Positions 52,700-61,908 of a DNA stretch of 64,000 nucleotides are shown here, piece after piece. The DNA is from Polynucleobacter sp. AP-Latsch-80-C2 (GTDB lineage: Bacteria; Pseudomonadota; Gammaproteobacteria; Burkholderiales; Burkholderiaceae): positions 62,001 through 126,000 of the forward strand of contig NZ_JACVOY010000005.1 of the NCBI RefSeq assembly GCF_018882185.1, read 5' to 3'. The notes beneath the pieces were generated by a model. It made no database searches. It worked only from the letters and a program-made list of their open reading frames with translations, and was not told the DNA's origin. Position 1 is the stretch's first letter. Each line of letters starts with the position of its first letter. The position numbers and the translations under genes are program-made.

Positions 52700-53869
52700 T
52701 TGGAACAAAAAACATCATTACCCCAATCTGCCATCACCATTATTGGTAGCGGATTGGCTGGGTACACAGTGATTCGTGAAATACGAAAATTAGATAAAAC
52801 GATTCCAATCACCCTCATTACCAAAGAGCCTGGATACTTTTATTCCAAGCCTATGCTCTCGACTGCCCTCGCCAGCAAAAAGGATGCTGCCCAACTAGTA
52901 TCCACACCGCAAGATGGCATGGCTACCCAATTAGAAATTACCATTCTTTCACACACTGAAGTCAATGCCATTGACGTGACTGGTCAGACAGTAGTAACCA
53001 ATCAAGGCTCATTCCCTTATGGGAAATTGGTTCTTGCATTAGGTGCAGATCAAATTCGCTTACCTCTACAAGGCGATGCTGCGGATGAAGTTATCACCGT
53101 CAATGACTTAGAGGATTATGCAAAATTTCGCCAGCTGATTGATGGCAAAAAAAGAATTGCCATTTTGGGAGCGGGACTGATCGGCTGCGAATTCGCCAAT
53201 GACTTGGTGATTGGCGGCTACGAAGTGGATGTCATCGATCTAGCACCTCAAGCCTTAGGGCGCCTTCTGCCTGCCGAAGCTGCAACAGCGCTTCAAGAAA
53301 AATTAAGTGCTGCTGGCGTTCGCTGGCACTTTGCGACAACCTTACAAAGCATTGACCACAAGAATGATGCCCTTGAAATTGCCCTTGCTAATGGCGCCTG
53401 CTTGAGCAGTGATGTTGTGCTGTCAGCAGTGGGACTTAGACCACGGCTAGACTTAGCGAAAGCTGCTGGTTTGCAAACGAACTTGGGTATTGTGGTGAAT
53501 CGCGAACTGGAAACGAGCGTAAAAAATATCTTTGCGATTGGTGATTGTGCCGAAGTTGATGGGCTAGTTCTCCCCTATGTAATGCCAATCATGCAAGCAG
53601 CCAGAGCGTTAGCACCAACACTCACCGGCCAAACCACCGCCCTAATCTATCCCGCAATGCCAGTCATGGTCAAGACACCCGCATTACCGACAGTAGTTTC
53701 TCCGCCGGCCAAAGGAGTGTCTGGCCATTGGAAAACAATCATGGTAGATGGTGGAGTAGAGGCACGCTTTGAATCACCTGAAGGCAGGTTGCTAGGCTTT
53801 GCCTTAATGGGAAGCGCTACCACCCAACGTGCAGCACTTACTAAAGAATTGCCGCCGATACTGGAATAA
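52700..53869 (+). CDS. NADH:rubredoxin reductase (FAD)
   Basis: A 389-residue flavoprotein with I-I-G-S-G-L-A-G-Y-T, the G-A-G-L-I-G-C-E-F-A-N-D-L NADH motif near residue 155, and I-F-A-I-G-D-C-A-E-V-D near 275. GGGAG eight bases upstream supports the TTG start at 52700. It passes NADH electrons to the adjacent rubredoxin. Family resemblance is to AlkT- and NorW-type reductases. Confidence 0.9.
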   Translation: MEQKTSLPQSAITIIGSGLAGYTVIREIRKLDKTIPITLITKEPGYFYSKPMLSTALASKKDAAQLVSTPQDGMATQLEITILSHTEVNAIDVTGQTVVTNQGSFPYGKLVLALGADQIRLPLQGDAADEVITVNDLEDYAKFRQLIDGKKRIAILGAGLIGCEFANDLVIGGYEVDVIDLAPQALGRLLPAEAATALQEKLSAAGVRWHFATTLQSIDHKNDALEIALANGACLSSDVVLSAVGLRPRLDLAKAAGLQTNLGIVVNRELETSVKNIFAIGDCAEVDGLVLPYVMPIMQAARALAPTLTGQTTALIYPAMPVMVKTPALPTVVSPPAKGVSGHWKTIMVDGGVEARFESPEGRLLGFALMGSATTQRAALTKELPPILE

Positions 53870-53915
53870 ACGCTGTCTGAGCGCCTACTGGTAGCGGCTT
53901 AAATTCATTGCCAAT

Positions 53916-53942
53916 AAAAAGGCCCGCATGGCGGGCCTTTTT
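53916..53942. terminator. Bidirectional rho-independent terminator
   Basis: AAAAAGGCCCGC-ATG-GCGGGCCTTTTT, between the rubredoxin reductase and the convergent PuuD-like gene. Confidence 0.93.
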
Positions 53943-53972
53943 AACTTCAGAGAATTACTCTCAGAGAGTGAT

Positions 53973-54566
53973 TTATGAAACGATCACAAACCATGTTGTG
54001 TTGTGTGATTGAGCAACCATCAAGAACAACATTGGCACTGAAAGCAATGTGTTTAAACGGGATGTCAACATTGCAACACGTGCAGATTTAGCTTTTACAT
54101 CAGCTTCAACAGTAACCATGCCTAAGGCACGCTTTTGATTTGGCCAAATGATGAACCAAACGTTGAAAGCCATCACTAAAGCAATCCACATACCTAAACC
54201 AATAGCGCGGAATGGCGCTTGCAATGTAAAGGCTTGATGCAAGTAACCGTTTAAAGCGGCAACAATCAAACCAGTTACTACTGTAAACAAAGCAGCGTAG
54301 CGGAACCAGAACAATGCAGCAGGGGCAATGACTTTACCGATGGCTGGTTTTTGTTCATCAGGAATCTTTGGCATAGAAGGAATTTGCACAAAGTTAAAGT
54401 ACCAGAGCAAACCAATCCACATCACACCAAACATCACGTGCAACCAGCGGAAAATGAAAGGCAATTCAGCAGAAGCAAAGTTGCCGCCTAAAGCCAAAAT
54501 AATTAATACGAGAAGCGCAAAACCAGCAAATACGGTGCGCCCTAATGAAGTCAAAATTGAAGCCAT
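53973..54566 (-). CDS. Urate hydroxylase PuuD-type membrane protein, without cytochrome domain
   Basis: A 197-residue membrane protein with about five helices. It has the Urate_ox_N-like features R-W-L-H-V-M-F-G-V-M-W-I-G-L-L-W-Y-F-N, W-F-R-Y-A-A-L-F-T-V, and F-N-V-W-F-I-I-W-P-N-Q-K. The C-terminal cytochrome c domain of full PuuD is missing, so urate oxidation is doubtful. AAGGAGA fixes ATG 54566 against a longer upstream frame to 54635. Confidence 0.78.
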   Translation of the reverse strand: MASILTSLGRTVFAGFALLVLIILALGGNFASAELPFIFRWLHVMFGVMWIGLLWYFNFVQIPSMPKIPDEQKPAIGKVIAPAALFWFRYAALFTVVTGLIVAALNGYLHQAFTLQAPFRAIGLGMWIALVMAFNVWFIIWPNQKRALGMVTVEADVKAKSARVAMLTSRLNTLLSVPMLFLMVAQSHNTTWFVIVS

Positions 54567-54773
54567 GAAAGGATCTCCTTTATATAAGAATGCGGTGTAA
54601 CTATAAACGATTCTAGTGAATTTGTTTAAGTTCACCCAAATGGGGAATTCTTACTCAAAATTGCCCAAAAACCGGAATCTGCCCCTCCCCCACTAGAGAA
54701 CCATGAATTACTAGAAAAATAGATAAACTATGAATATTGATTTGCACAGATTAAAACCCAAATATATAGAGAC

Positions 54774-55760
54774 ATGAAGATGCAGTTAAGCCACCTCACT
54801 AAAGCAGTTGTACTATTAAGCTTTGCCATCTTGGGCTGCCTACAGCATGCCCAAGCACAGGAATTTCCACCCAAGAAAACAATCACTATTGTGGTTGGTT
54901 TTGCCCCCGGTGGATCTGCTGATAGCGCTGCCCGCATCATTGCGAAAAAACTCAGCGAAGATCTTGGTCAAAATGTGATCGTCGATAACAAGCCAGGGGC
55001 TGGCGGCAATATTGCTCATGCCTATACTGCCAATGCGACACCTGATGGTTCCGTTATTTTGTTTGGCTCCATTGGCCCACTGTCTATCGCACCTCATTTA
55101 ATGAAGTTGCCTTATGACCCTCAAAAGGATTTGGCACCGATTACGATGGGCGTTACCTTTCCTAACGTTTTAGTCGTCATCCCTGAGTTAGGCGTAAAGA
55201 ATTTCAAAGAGTATGTTGCGATGGCCAAGAAAAACCCTGGCAAGATTACTTTTGCTTCGACTGGCAGCGGATCAGCCTCCCATCTACAGGGTGAGCTTTT
55301 AAACGATAGAGCAGATATAGATACTGTTCACGTTCCTTATAAAGGTGGCAGCCCTGCAATGGTTGACCTCCTTGGTGGCCGGGTCTCATCCTACTATTCC
55401 GCTTTAGCTACCGCTGATCCCTACATCAAGAATGGCAAACTCATTCCGATCGCTACTACTGGCTTAAAGCGCGCGCCAACCCTACCAAACGTTCCTACGA
55501 TTGCAGAATCTGGCTATCCAGGATTTGATGCTGTGAATTGGTATGCGTTTGTAGCGCCAGGCAAAACACCTGATGTCATTCTAGAAAAATGGAATAAAGC
55601 ATTGGTTGCTGTACTCAGCGATAAGGCCACTAACAAACAGTTAGCAGAACATGGCTTAACGCCGAATCCTAGTAGTCGTCAGGATCTTGCTAAATATATT
55701 GCTAGTCAATCTGCCACTTGGGGCAAGATTATTTCTGATAGAAAAATTACAGCCGAGTAA
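54774..55760 (+). CDS. Bug/TctC-family periplasmic solute-binding protein (5 of 5)
   Basis: A 328-residue periplasmic receptor with a signal peptide ending A-Q-A-Q-E. Motifs are K-T-I-T-I-V-V-G-F-A-P-G-G-S-A-D-S-A-A-R, V-D-N-K-P-G-A-G-G-N-I-A and T-P-D-G-S. It faces the 3-hydroxybutyrate dehydrogenase-like gene convergently. Its link to the molybdenum hydroxylase locus beyond is only by nearness. Confidence 0.9.
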   Translation: MKMQLSHLTKAVVLLSFAILGCLQHAQAQEFPPKKTITIVVGFAPGGSADSAARIIAKKLSEDLGQNVIVDNKPGAGGNIAHAYTANATPDGSVILFGSIGPLSIAPHLMKLPYDPQKDLAPITMGVTFPNVLVVIPELGVKNFKEYVAMAKKNPGKITFASTGSGSASHLQGELLNDRADIDTVHVPYKGGSPAMVDLLGGRVSSYYSALATADPYIKNGKLIPIATTGLKRAPTLPNVPTIAESGYPGFDAVNWYAFVAPGKTPDVILEKWNKALVAVLSDKATNKQLAEHGLTPNPSSRQDLAKYIASQSATWGKIISDRKITAE

Positions 55761-55771
55761 TCACTCGGCTG
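55750..55771 (+). terminator. Hairpin overlapping the Bug receptor stop
   Basis: CAGCCGAGT-AATC-ACTCGGCTG, nine base pairs including the TAA stop, with a weak T tail. Probably the terminator of the receptor gene. Confidence 0.65.
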
Positions 55772-55800
55772 TATTGATATGCGGCAGGGCTGCTAGCGAT

Positions 55801-56577
55801 TTACTGAGCAGTCCAACCCCCATCCATATTCCAGGCTACGCCCCGAACTTCAGAGGCATCTGGTCCACAGAGAAATACCGCTAAAGCTGCCAACTGCTCA
55901 GGAGTTACAAATTCTCCTGAAGGCTGCTTCTCAGAAACCAGCGCTTGCTTTGCTGCCTCGTTAGAGATCCCCTCACGTTCAGCACGAGCGTCTACCTGTT
56001 TTTGGACCAAGGGTGTCAAAACCCAACCAGGGCAAATAGCATTACAAGTAATGCCAGTGCGCGCATTTTCCAAGGCGGTGACTTTTGTTAATCCGACAAT
56101 ACCGTGCTTGGCTGCGACATAGGCTGCTTTTTGTGTAGATGCGACCAGACCATGAACTGAAGCAATATTGATGATGCGACCCCAATTGCGTTTCTTCATT
56201 CCAGGCAAGGCGTGATGCGTCGTATGAAAAGCAGAGCTTAAGTTAATCGCAATGATGGCATCCCACTTATCAGTAGGAAAATCTTCAATATTGGCGGTGT
56301 GTTGAATGCCGGCATTGTTCACCAAGATATCCAAGGAACCAAAACGTTTTTCAGTTTGCTTGATGAGATCTTCAATCTCAGCAGGCTTACTCATATCTGC
56401 GCCGTGATAATCTACCTCAACGCCGCAAGCTTTAATTTTTGCTAAGGCTTCCTCTTTTTCGCCAAAGCCATTCACCATAATATTGACGCCCTGCTTTGCC
56501 AATGCAATTGCCATTCCCAAGCCAATACCGCTAGTAGAACCTGTTACCAGGGCTGTTTTACCTTTTAATGTGGACAT
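55801..56577 (-). CDS. 3-hydroxybutyrate dehydrogenase-like SDR
   Basis: A 258-residue NAD-dependent short-chain dehydrogenase. It has T-G-S-T-S-G-I-G-L-G-M-A at the start, N-N-A-G-I-Q mid-protein, and the catalytic S-V-H-G-L-V-A-S-T-Q-K-A-A-Y-V-A-A-K. The H-x-x-x-x-W-x-x-I-I-A-x-N-L-S-S-A-F pattern and C-terminal V-x-G-x-x-W-N-M-D-G-G-W fit D-3-hydroxybutyrate dehydrogenase. It is 129 bases downstream of the coxL-like gene in the same direction. Confidence 0.87.
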   Translation of the reverse strand: MSTLKGKTALVTGSTSGIGLGMAIALAKQGVNIMVNGFGEKEEALAKIKACGVEVDYHGADMSKPAEIEDLIKQTEKRFGSLDILVNNAGIQHTANIEDFPTDKWDAIIAINLSSAFHTTHHALPGMKKRNWGRIINIASVHGLVASTQKAAYVAAKHGIVGLTKVTALENARTGITCNAICPGWVLTPLVQKQVDARAEREGISNEAAKQALVSEKQPSGEFVTPEQLAALAVFLCGPDASEVRGVAWNMDGGWTAQ

Positions 56578-56706
56578 ATCTTCAATACCGTATCAAGTTA
56601 ATCAGGGGGGGTCGCAAAATAGCGACCGCTAAAACTTGATGTTACAGGATACCCATACCCCATGAGGATGGGGTATGCACCAAGAAAATAAGGATCAGAG
56701 GAAAAA

Positions 56707-59103
56707 TTAGATCTTTTTGAGGGCCCGCAGGATCTTTTCGCAAGTAATAGGCTGATCAAAGACATTTACCTTGAATGGTGCCAAGGCATCATTGATTGCA
56801 TTTTGTACGGCACCAGGCGCACCCGCAGTACCAGCCTCACCTGCACCTTTTGCACCTAGCTTGGAAGATTGCGTTGGCGTCTCTACGTGCGCTACCTCTA
56901 TGTCCGGCATTTCATTGGCCATAGGTACCAAGTAGTCTGCCATGCTGCCATTGCGTAACAAGCCGCTTTCGTCATAGAGACATTCCTCAAACAATACGCC
57001 ACCAATACCCTGAACAATAGCGCCGCGAACTTGCTCATCGACCAACATAGGATTAATCACTCGACCGCAATCTTCTACCGCCCAATGCTTGAGTAGTTTT
57101 ACAAAACCAGTCTCGGGATCTACCTCAACATAAGAAGCCTGAACGCCATTCGTAAAAATAAATGGGTACTCTTTCTGGGTGTAGTGACGCGTCACCATCA
57201 GGTCAGCTGAAAATCCTGCAGGCAGAGTATCGGTTCGGAAATATCCAATCCGTCCAATCTCACCAAAAGGTAGCAGTGACTCACCACTGGCTTTATCTAG
57301 CACATGACCTCTGCGAACTGATAACTCAGTAGCAGATCTGTTCAAGATTGCCCCTGCTAATCTGAGAATATTTTCTTGTAGAGCTTGGCAAGCTAAAAGC
57401 ACTGCCTCACCGCCAACGCCTGCGCCCCGTGATGCCCAGGTTCCACCCCCATAAGGAGTGACATCGGTATCGCCAGTAACAATGCGTACCTGATTGATGG
57501 CGACTCCAACCGCATCCGCTGCAATTTGGGCATAGATACCCTCAGTACCCTGGCCTTGCTCACCAACACCAATTAATACCGAAACTACTCCACTTGGATC
57601 TAGGCGGACTGTTGCACCATCCTGAGAGGCAATCCGCGCCCCACCGACACCATAAAATGCTGGACTTGGATTAGTCAACTCAATCAAGGTTGCGAAACCA
57701 ATACCGCGATAGATGCCCTGCTTACGCAATTCCTCTTGCTCCTTACGCAAGGCAGGATAGTCCATCATCTTTTCGATTGTGCGTAAGCATTGCTCGTGCG
57801 AAAGAACTTCTAATTTGATTCCTGAAATTCCTGAGCAAGGATAAGCATCATCCGGGATCACATTGCGCTTACGGAACTCCAAAGGATCCATCTGTAACTG
57901 TTGTGCCGCTAAATCTACCAAGCCCTCGGTAACTGCACAGGCAATCGGATGACCCACACCGCGATACTGACAAGTTGGCGTTTTATTCTGAAATACGACA
58001 TTGAGTTTGGCGCGATAGTGTTGATGCTTATAGGGTCCGCCAACTAAATTGACCACCTGGTTACCCTCGATGGCGCTGGTTCTCGGAAACATTGAATAAG
58101 GACCAATGGCAGTTAAATCATCAATCTCAAAGGCCAAGATATCGCCTGCCTTATTAGCAGCAATACGACCCTTGATACGATGCTCACGCGCATGGATATC
58201 GCTCGTAAATGACTCGAGACGATCCGCCACAAACTTCACGGGGCGCTCAAGCATCATTGCTAAGCCAACCGTAGCAAAATCATCAGGATAGGCATGTACT
58301 TTGATGCCAAAGGAACCGCCAACATCTTTGCAGATCACATGCACATCGGATTCGGATAGACCAAACTGACGACAATACAAATCTTGCATCATGTGGGGCG
58401 CTTGCTGGGAGTGATATACCGTTAAGCGCCGCTCACCTGGGTTGTAATCCGCAATCTGACAACGAGGCTCGAGGGTGACGCCAGTATGTCGACCAAAACC
58501 AAAGGTAGCTTCCGCGACTACATCAGCATTAGCAAATACCTCATCTACATTTCCGACATCTAAGCTGCGGGTAAAACATAAATTATCACCAAGCTCAGGA
58601 TGAATTAATGGCGTCTGTGGATCCAAGGCAGTCTCCATAGAGACAACAGCCGGCAACTCTTCCCACTCCACATCAATTAACTGCAAAGCATCTTCAGCTT
58701 GTGCTCGGGTCTCTGCTACTACCGCCACTACCGGCTCACCCTGCCAACATGCGCGATCAATCGCTAAGGCATGTTGTGGCGCAGACTTCATGCCCGCTAA
58801 GTGGCCTAGCGTTGCCACCCAAGGCTTACAAATTTTTGCCATTTCCACGCCATCCACCACTGCGAGTACGCCCGGCATCTTGCTTGCTTCATCTTTATGA
58901 ATCTTACCAATCTTCATGTGCGCCACAGGGGAGCGCCAGTAAACAACATGTCCCATGCGCGGTAACTTAATGTCATCGATATAAGTTCCTTGGCCTTCTA
59001 GAAGGCGTCTTGCACTGTGTCTTGGTTCGCTATTACCAATATAGCGTTGATCATTGGTCACGGGATCCAATACCAGTCCCTTTAAATCACTTGGCTTATT
59101 CAT
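56707..59103 (-). CDS. Molybdenum hydroxylase large subunit (CoxL/xanthine-dehydrogenase family)
   Basis: A 798-residue molybdopterin-binding subunit. Seen are the N-terminal S-E-P-R-H-S-A-R-R-L-L-E-G-Q-G-T-Y, G-G-S-F-G-I-K mid-protein, the A-S-R-G-A-G-V-G-G-E-A loop and the final G-A-K-G-A-G-E-A-G-T-A-G-A with the catalytic glutamate. The CO-dehydrogenase motif A-Y-x-C-S-F-R is absent; the site reads Q-Y-R-G-V-G-H-P instead, so this is a hydroxylase of another substrate. It is the last of coxG-M-S-L-like genes. Confidence 0.92.
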   Translation of the reverse strand: MNKPSDLKGLVLDPVTNDQRYIGNSEPRHSARRLLEGQGTYIDDIKLPRMGHVVYWRSPVAHMKIGKIHKDEASKMPGVLAVVDGVEMAKICKPWVATLGHLAGMKSAPQHALAIDRACWQGEPVVAVVAETRAQAEDALQLIDVEWEELPAVVSMETALDPQTPLIHPELGDNLCFTRSLDVGNVDEVFANADVVAEATFGFGRHTGVTLEPRCQIADYNPGERRLTVYHSQQAPHMMQDLYCRQFGLSESDVHVICKDVGGSFGIKVHAYPDDFATVGLAMMLERPVKFVADRLESFTSDIHAREHRIKGRIAANKAGDILAFEIDDLTAIGPYSMFPRTSAIEGNQVVNLVGGPYKHQHYRAKLNVVFQNKTPTCQYRGVGHPIACAVTEGLVDLAAQQLQMDPLEFRKRNVIPDDAYPCSGISGIKLEVLSHEQCLRTIEKMMDYPALRKEQEELRKQGIYRGIGFATLIELTNPSPAFYGVGGARIASQDGATVRLDPSGVVSVLIGVGEQGQGTEGIYAQIAADAVGVAINQVRIVTGDTDVTPYGGGTWASRGAGVGGEAVLLACQALQENILRLAGAILNRSATELSVRRGHVLDKASGESLLPFGEIGRIGYFRTDTLPAGFSADLMVTRHYTQKEYPFIFTNGVQASYVEVDPETGFVKLLKHWAVEDCGRVINPMLVDEQVRGAIVQGIGGVLFEECLYDESGLLRNGSMADYLVPMANEMPDIEVAHVETPTQSSKLGAKGAGEAGTAGAPGAVQNAINDALAPFKVNVFDQPITCEKILRALKKI

Positions 59104-59123
59104 CTTACGGTTTCCTAATTCGA

Positions 59124-59633
59124 TTAAGCGTGAGCAACAACGGGTTTGATTTTTTGACCCTTAGCACGTGCATCCAATACATCGACAATGGCATCCACAA
59201 TCGAGTGATAACCAGTGCAGCGGCAATAATTTCCCGAGATCCATTCGCGCACTTCTTCACGCGTCGCTTTGGGTCTTAGTTCAATTAATTCGGCTGCAGC
59301 TAACAACATTCCAGAGGAGCAGAACCCACATTGCATCGCGTTATGACGCATGAAAGACTCCTGCAGATCCGACAAGGCACCACTCTTGGTAAGACCTTCA
59401 ATCGTCTCAACCTCGCCACCATCCGCCTGAATCGCGAGATATAAACATCCCCGAATAATTTGACCATTTACCTTCACGGTGCAGGCACCACAGGCGCCCT
59501 GTTCACAGCCAAGATGGGGGCCCTTTAAATGCAGTTCTTCGCGCAAGAAATCTACTAAATGGGTTCGCGGCTCTATCTCTGCTTTTACAGAAACGCCATT
59601 CACGGTCATTGCAATTTTTTTCTTAATGCTCAT
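59124..59633 (-). CDS. Molybdenum hydroxylase iron-sulfur subunit (CoxS-like)
   Basis: A 169-residue protein with two 2Fe-2S clusters: the plant-type C-E-Q-G-A-C-G-A-C-T-V near residue 45 and the second C-G-F-C-S-S-G-M then C-R-C-T-G-Y-H-S-I. It passes electrons from the molybdenum site to FAD. GGAGATTTTG fixes ATG 59633. Twenty bases separate it from the large-subunit gene. Confidence 0.94.
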   Translation of the reverse strand: MSIKKKIAMTVNGVSVKAEIEPRTHLVDFLREELHLKGPHLGCEQGACGACTVKVNGQIIRGCLYLAIQADGGEVETIEGLTKSGALSDLQESFMRHNAMQCGFCSSGMLLAAAELIELRPKATREEVREWISGNYCRCTGYHSIVDAIVDVLDARAKGQKIKPVVAHA

Positions 59634-59663
59634 CAAAATCTCCGAATTCTTTTCTGACGTATT

Positions 59664-60518
59664 TCAGGAAACCAAATGCTTGAGACCACGCTCAAGCAAT
59701 ACCCCGATTAAATGTTGTTTCGCTTCTGCACTATTCGTAATATCGGCAATCGCCTCGATCTCTGAGCGAGCTGCTGCTACCGCTTTACCGATTAAGGCTT
59801 CGTCAAGCTTGTGACCATCAACCAAGTTCTGTGCGCTAGTAGCCATCACTGGAGTAGCGCCCACAGAGAAAAAAGTAAAAGCGCAATCATTTAAGACATC
59901 GCCCTGCTTCTTAGCTACCGCAGCTAAACCTGCAACGGCATAATCGCCATGCCTTCTAGCTAGCTCATGGAAATAAAAAACTTGATCCTGAGTGGCAATT
60001 GGAAATTCGGTTGCCACGAGGATTTCATCTGGCTCAAGTGAGGTGGTGTAAAGATCAATAAAAAAATCTTGAGCGGAAATACGGCGCTCACCTGCAGGAC
60101 CACAAATAATCATGACGGCATTCAAAGTCAAGCTGCATGCTGGCCATTCTGCTGCTGGATCGCCGTACGCCAATGATCCACCCCATGTACCCAGATTACG
60201 AATAGCACGATGCGCAATGTGTGGCACTGCAGCTTTTAATAAGGGCGCATGCTTGGTAATTAACTCTGAATCTTCAATTTCGGTGTGCGTTACTAGCGCA
60301 CCAATTCTGAGCTGGTCGCCAACTACGCTAATGCCCTTTAGCTCAGCGATATCCGTAATATCAATCAGTACGCTTGGCTCTGATAGACGCATATTTAATG
60401 TGGCCAGCAAGGTTTGACCGCCTGCAATTAAACGCGCATCCTCACCTGCCTCAGACAATAGAGATAAGGCCTCAGGCAAGGCCTTTGGCTTTACATAATC
60501 AAATGCTGCGGCTTTCAT
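59664..60518 (-). CDS. Molybdenum hydroxylase FAD subunit (CoxM-like)
   Basis: A 284-residue FAD-binding subunit. A-G-G-Q-T-L-L-A near residue 32 and R-N-L-G-T-W-G-G-S-L-A-Y-G-D-P-A-A-E-W near 107 are the two FAD-contact motifs. Followed within 30 bases by the iron-sulfur subunit gene. The GGAGACAC ribosome site is clear. Confidence 0.93.
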   Translation of the reverse strand: MKAAAFDYVKPKALPEALSLLSEAGEDARLIAGGQTLLATLNMRLSEPSVLIDITDIAELKGISVVGDQLRIGALVTHTEIEDSELITKHAPLLKAAVPHIAHRAIRNLGTWGGSLAYGDPAAEWPACSLTLNAVMIICGPAGERRISAQDFFIDLYTTSLEPDEILVATEFPIATQDQVFYFHELARRHGDYAVAGLAAVAKKQGDVLNDCAFTFFSVGATPVMATSAQNLVDGHKLDEALIGKAVAAARSEIEAIADITNSAEAKQHLIGVLLERGLKHLVS

Positions 60519-60612
60519 TGTGTCTCCTCCACTGCCATTTTTTTAGCCCTTAAGGCTTTATGTTTTTTTGCTAATGCGCTTACTGCAATTTTTATTTTTT
60601 ATGACTGCCTTA

Positions 60613-61089
60613 CTACTCACTACCAGTACCAGACTCCAGCACCACTGTCTCCCCGCCTAATTCTTTTGCAAACTTTTGAAAGAAATCATCTGCAATCTTT
60701 TTTGCTGATGCGCTAATTAAGCGCCCGCCAATTTGTCCTAACTTTCCGCCAATAGAGGCTTCAGTCGTGTATGAAATCAAAGTTCCACCCTCTGCCTGCT
60801 TCAACTCAACGCGGGACTTGCCTTTGGCAAAGCCAGCTGCGCCACCAGATCCCTCAAAAGCCATAGAGCAAGACTGGTCAGGAATAATGTCGCTGAGGAG
60901 CAATTTGCCCGAAAAACGTGCCCTGACAGGGCCAATCTTGAACATCACCTTGGCATGAACCTCCTCTGGAGAGATTCGGCTAATTTCCTCACAACCCGGA
61001 ATGGACTTAGCCAGCACATCAATATCGTTCAATCCCCTCCATACATCTGGGATTGGAGCGGCTATGAGTTGCTCGCCATTGAGTTCCAT
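60613..61089 (-). CDS. CoxG-like SRPBCC protein
   Basis: A 158-residue protein of the CoxG family (START/SRPBCC fold): M-E-L-N-G-E-Q-L-I-A-A-P, V-W-x-x-L-N-D, S-I-P-G-C-E-E, and G-G-K-L-G-Q-I-G-G-R-L-I. In CO-dehydrogenase operons CoxG helps attach the enzyme to the membrane. It is the first gene of the minus-strand unit and is divergent from the TetR regulator. Confidence 0.9.
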   Translation of the reverse strand: MELNGEQLIAAPIPDVWRGLNDIDVLAKSIPGCEEISRISPEEVHAKVMFKIGPVRARFSGKLLLSDIIPDQSCSMAFEGSGGAAGFAKGKSRVELKQAEGGTLISYTTEASIGGKLGQIGGRLISASAKKIADDFFQKFAKELGGETVVLESGTGSE

Positions 61090-61120
61090 TTACTCTCCTT
61101 GGGGTTTGTACGAATAGAGT

Positions 61121-61173
61121 CTTATCGACCAATTGTTCAACAATGTACCATTATTTAACTTTTGGTCAATAAG
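61121..61173. promoter_or_regulatory. Divergent promoter region with two candidate TetR operators
   Basis: An inverted repeat CTTATCGACCAA (61121-61132) / TTGGTCAATAAG (61162-61173), 11 of 12 bases matching, encloses a perfect 13-base palindrome ATTGTT-C-AACAAT (61132-61144). Both lie between the divergent coxG-like and TetR genes. Confidence 0.6.
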
Positions 61174-61201
61174 TCCAAATTCGGATAAACCCTGAGAATC
61201 C

Positions 61202-61894
61202 ATGCGTTTTACTGAAGATAGCGTTTCCAGCCCAAATCAAGCCGAAAATTCGGTAGATGCCATCGCCCCAACGAGGCGTCGGATGAGTACTGCCGAGCGG
61301 AAACGTCAAATTTTGGATCGCGCCATTCAGTTTTTTGCCAAATACGGGATTGACGGTCAGCTCCGAAATCTGACCAAGGAATTAGGTGTCACCCACACCC
61401 TCCTCTATCACTACTTTCCAACTAAAGACGCACTGATACAAGAAGTTTACAAAGAGGTATTTGAATCCAGGTGGAAACCCGAGTGGGAAACACTACTGGA
61501 TGATGAGTCGCTGACTCCTGAAGAAAAGTTCAATGCTTTTTATTTGGATTACACCAATACTGTCCTCACCTATGACTTTGTACGCATCTTAATTTTCTCA
61601 GGCTTGAGTGATCACAGTATTAGCGATCGATTCTTTGCGTTATTGCGCTCGCGCTTATTACCAAGACTTATACGCGAGACTCGCAAGTACTGCAATCAAC
61701 CGACTACACCTAAGCCTACTCAGCGGGAACTGGAGTTCCTCATGGGCTTACATGGTGGTATCTTTTACATTGGCATGCGCCGCTGGATCTATGGTCAAGC
61801 GATATATGCCGCAGAGAGCCCAGACACCGAACAAGAAATTATTCGTGATCGCGTGCAATCCTACCTTCACTCCGCTAAATCTCTATTTGCTTAA
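61202..61894 (+). CDS. TetR-family regulator
   Basis: A 230-residue regulator. The helix-turn-helix lies around residues 50-75 (L-G-V-T-H-T-L-L-Y-H-Y-F-P-T-K-D-A-L), preceded by a polar 30-residue start. The C-terminal ligand domain is unique to the protein. It is divergent from the molybdenum hydroxylase unit and precedes the VOC and monooxygenase genes, so it probably controls the whole locus in answer to the substrate. Confidence 0.9.
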   Translation: MRFTEDSVSSPNQAENSVDAIAPTRRRMSTAERKRQILDRAIQFFAKYGIDGQLRNLTKELGVTHTLLYHYFPTKDALIQEVYKEVFESRWKPEWETLLDDESLTPEEKFNAFYLDYTNTVLTYDFVRILIFSGLSDHSISDRFFALLRSRLLPRLIRETRKYCNQPTTPKPTQRELEFLMGLHGGIFYIGMRRWIYGQAIYAAESPDTEQEIIRDRVQSYLHSAKSLFA

Positions 61895-61908
61895 TTCCAA
61901 AGGTCGAC

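Noticed and set aside
56707..61089. A true CO dehydrogenase (coxLMS) locus
   Set aside because: The CoxL active-site loop A-Y-x-C-S-F-R is absent; the corresponding stretch reads Q-Y-R-G-V-G-H-P. No coxD, coxE or coxF genes are present either.
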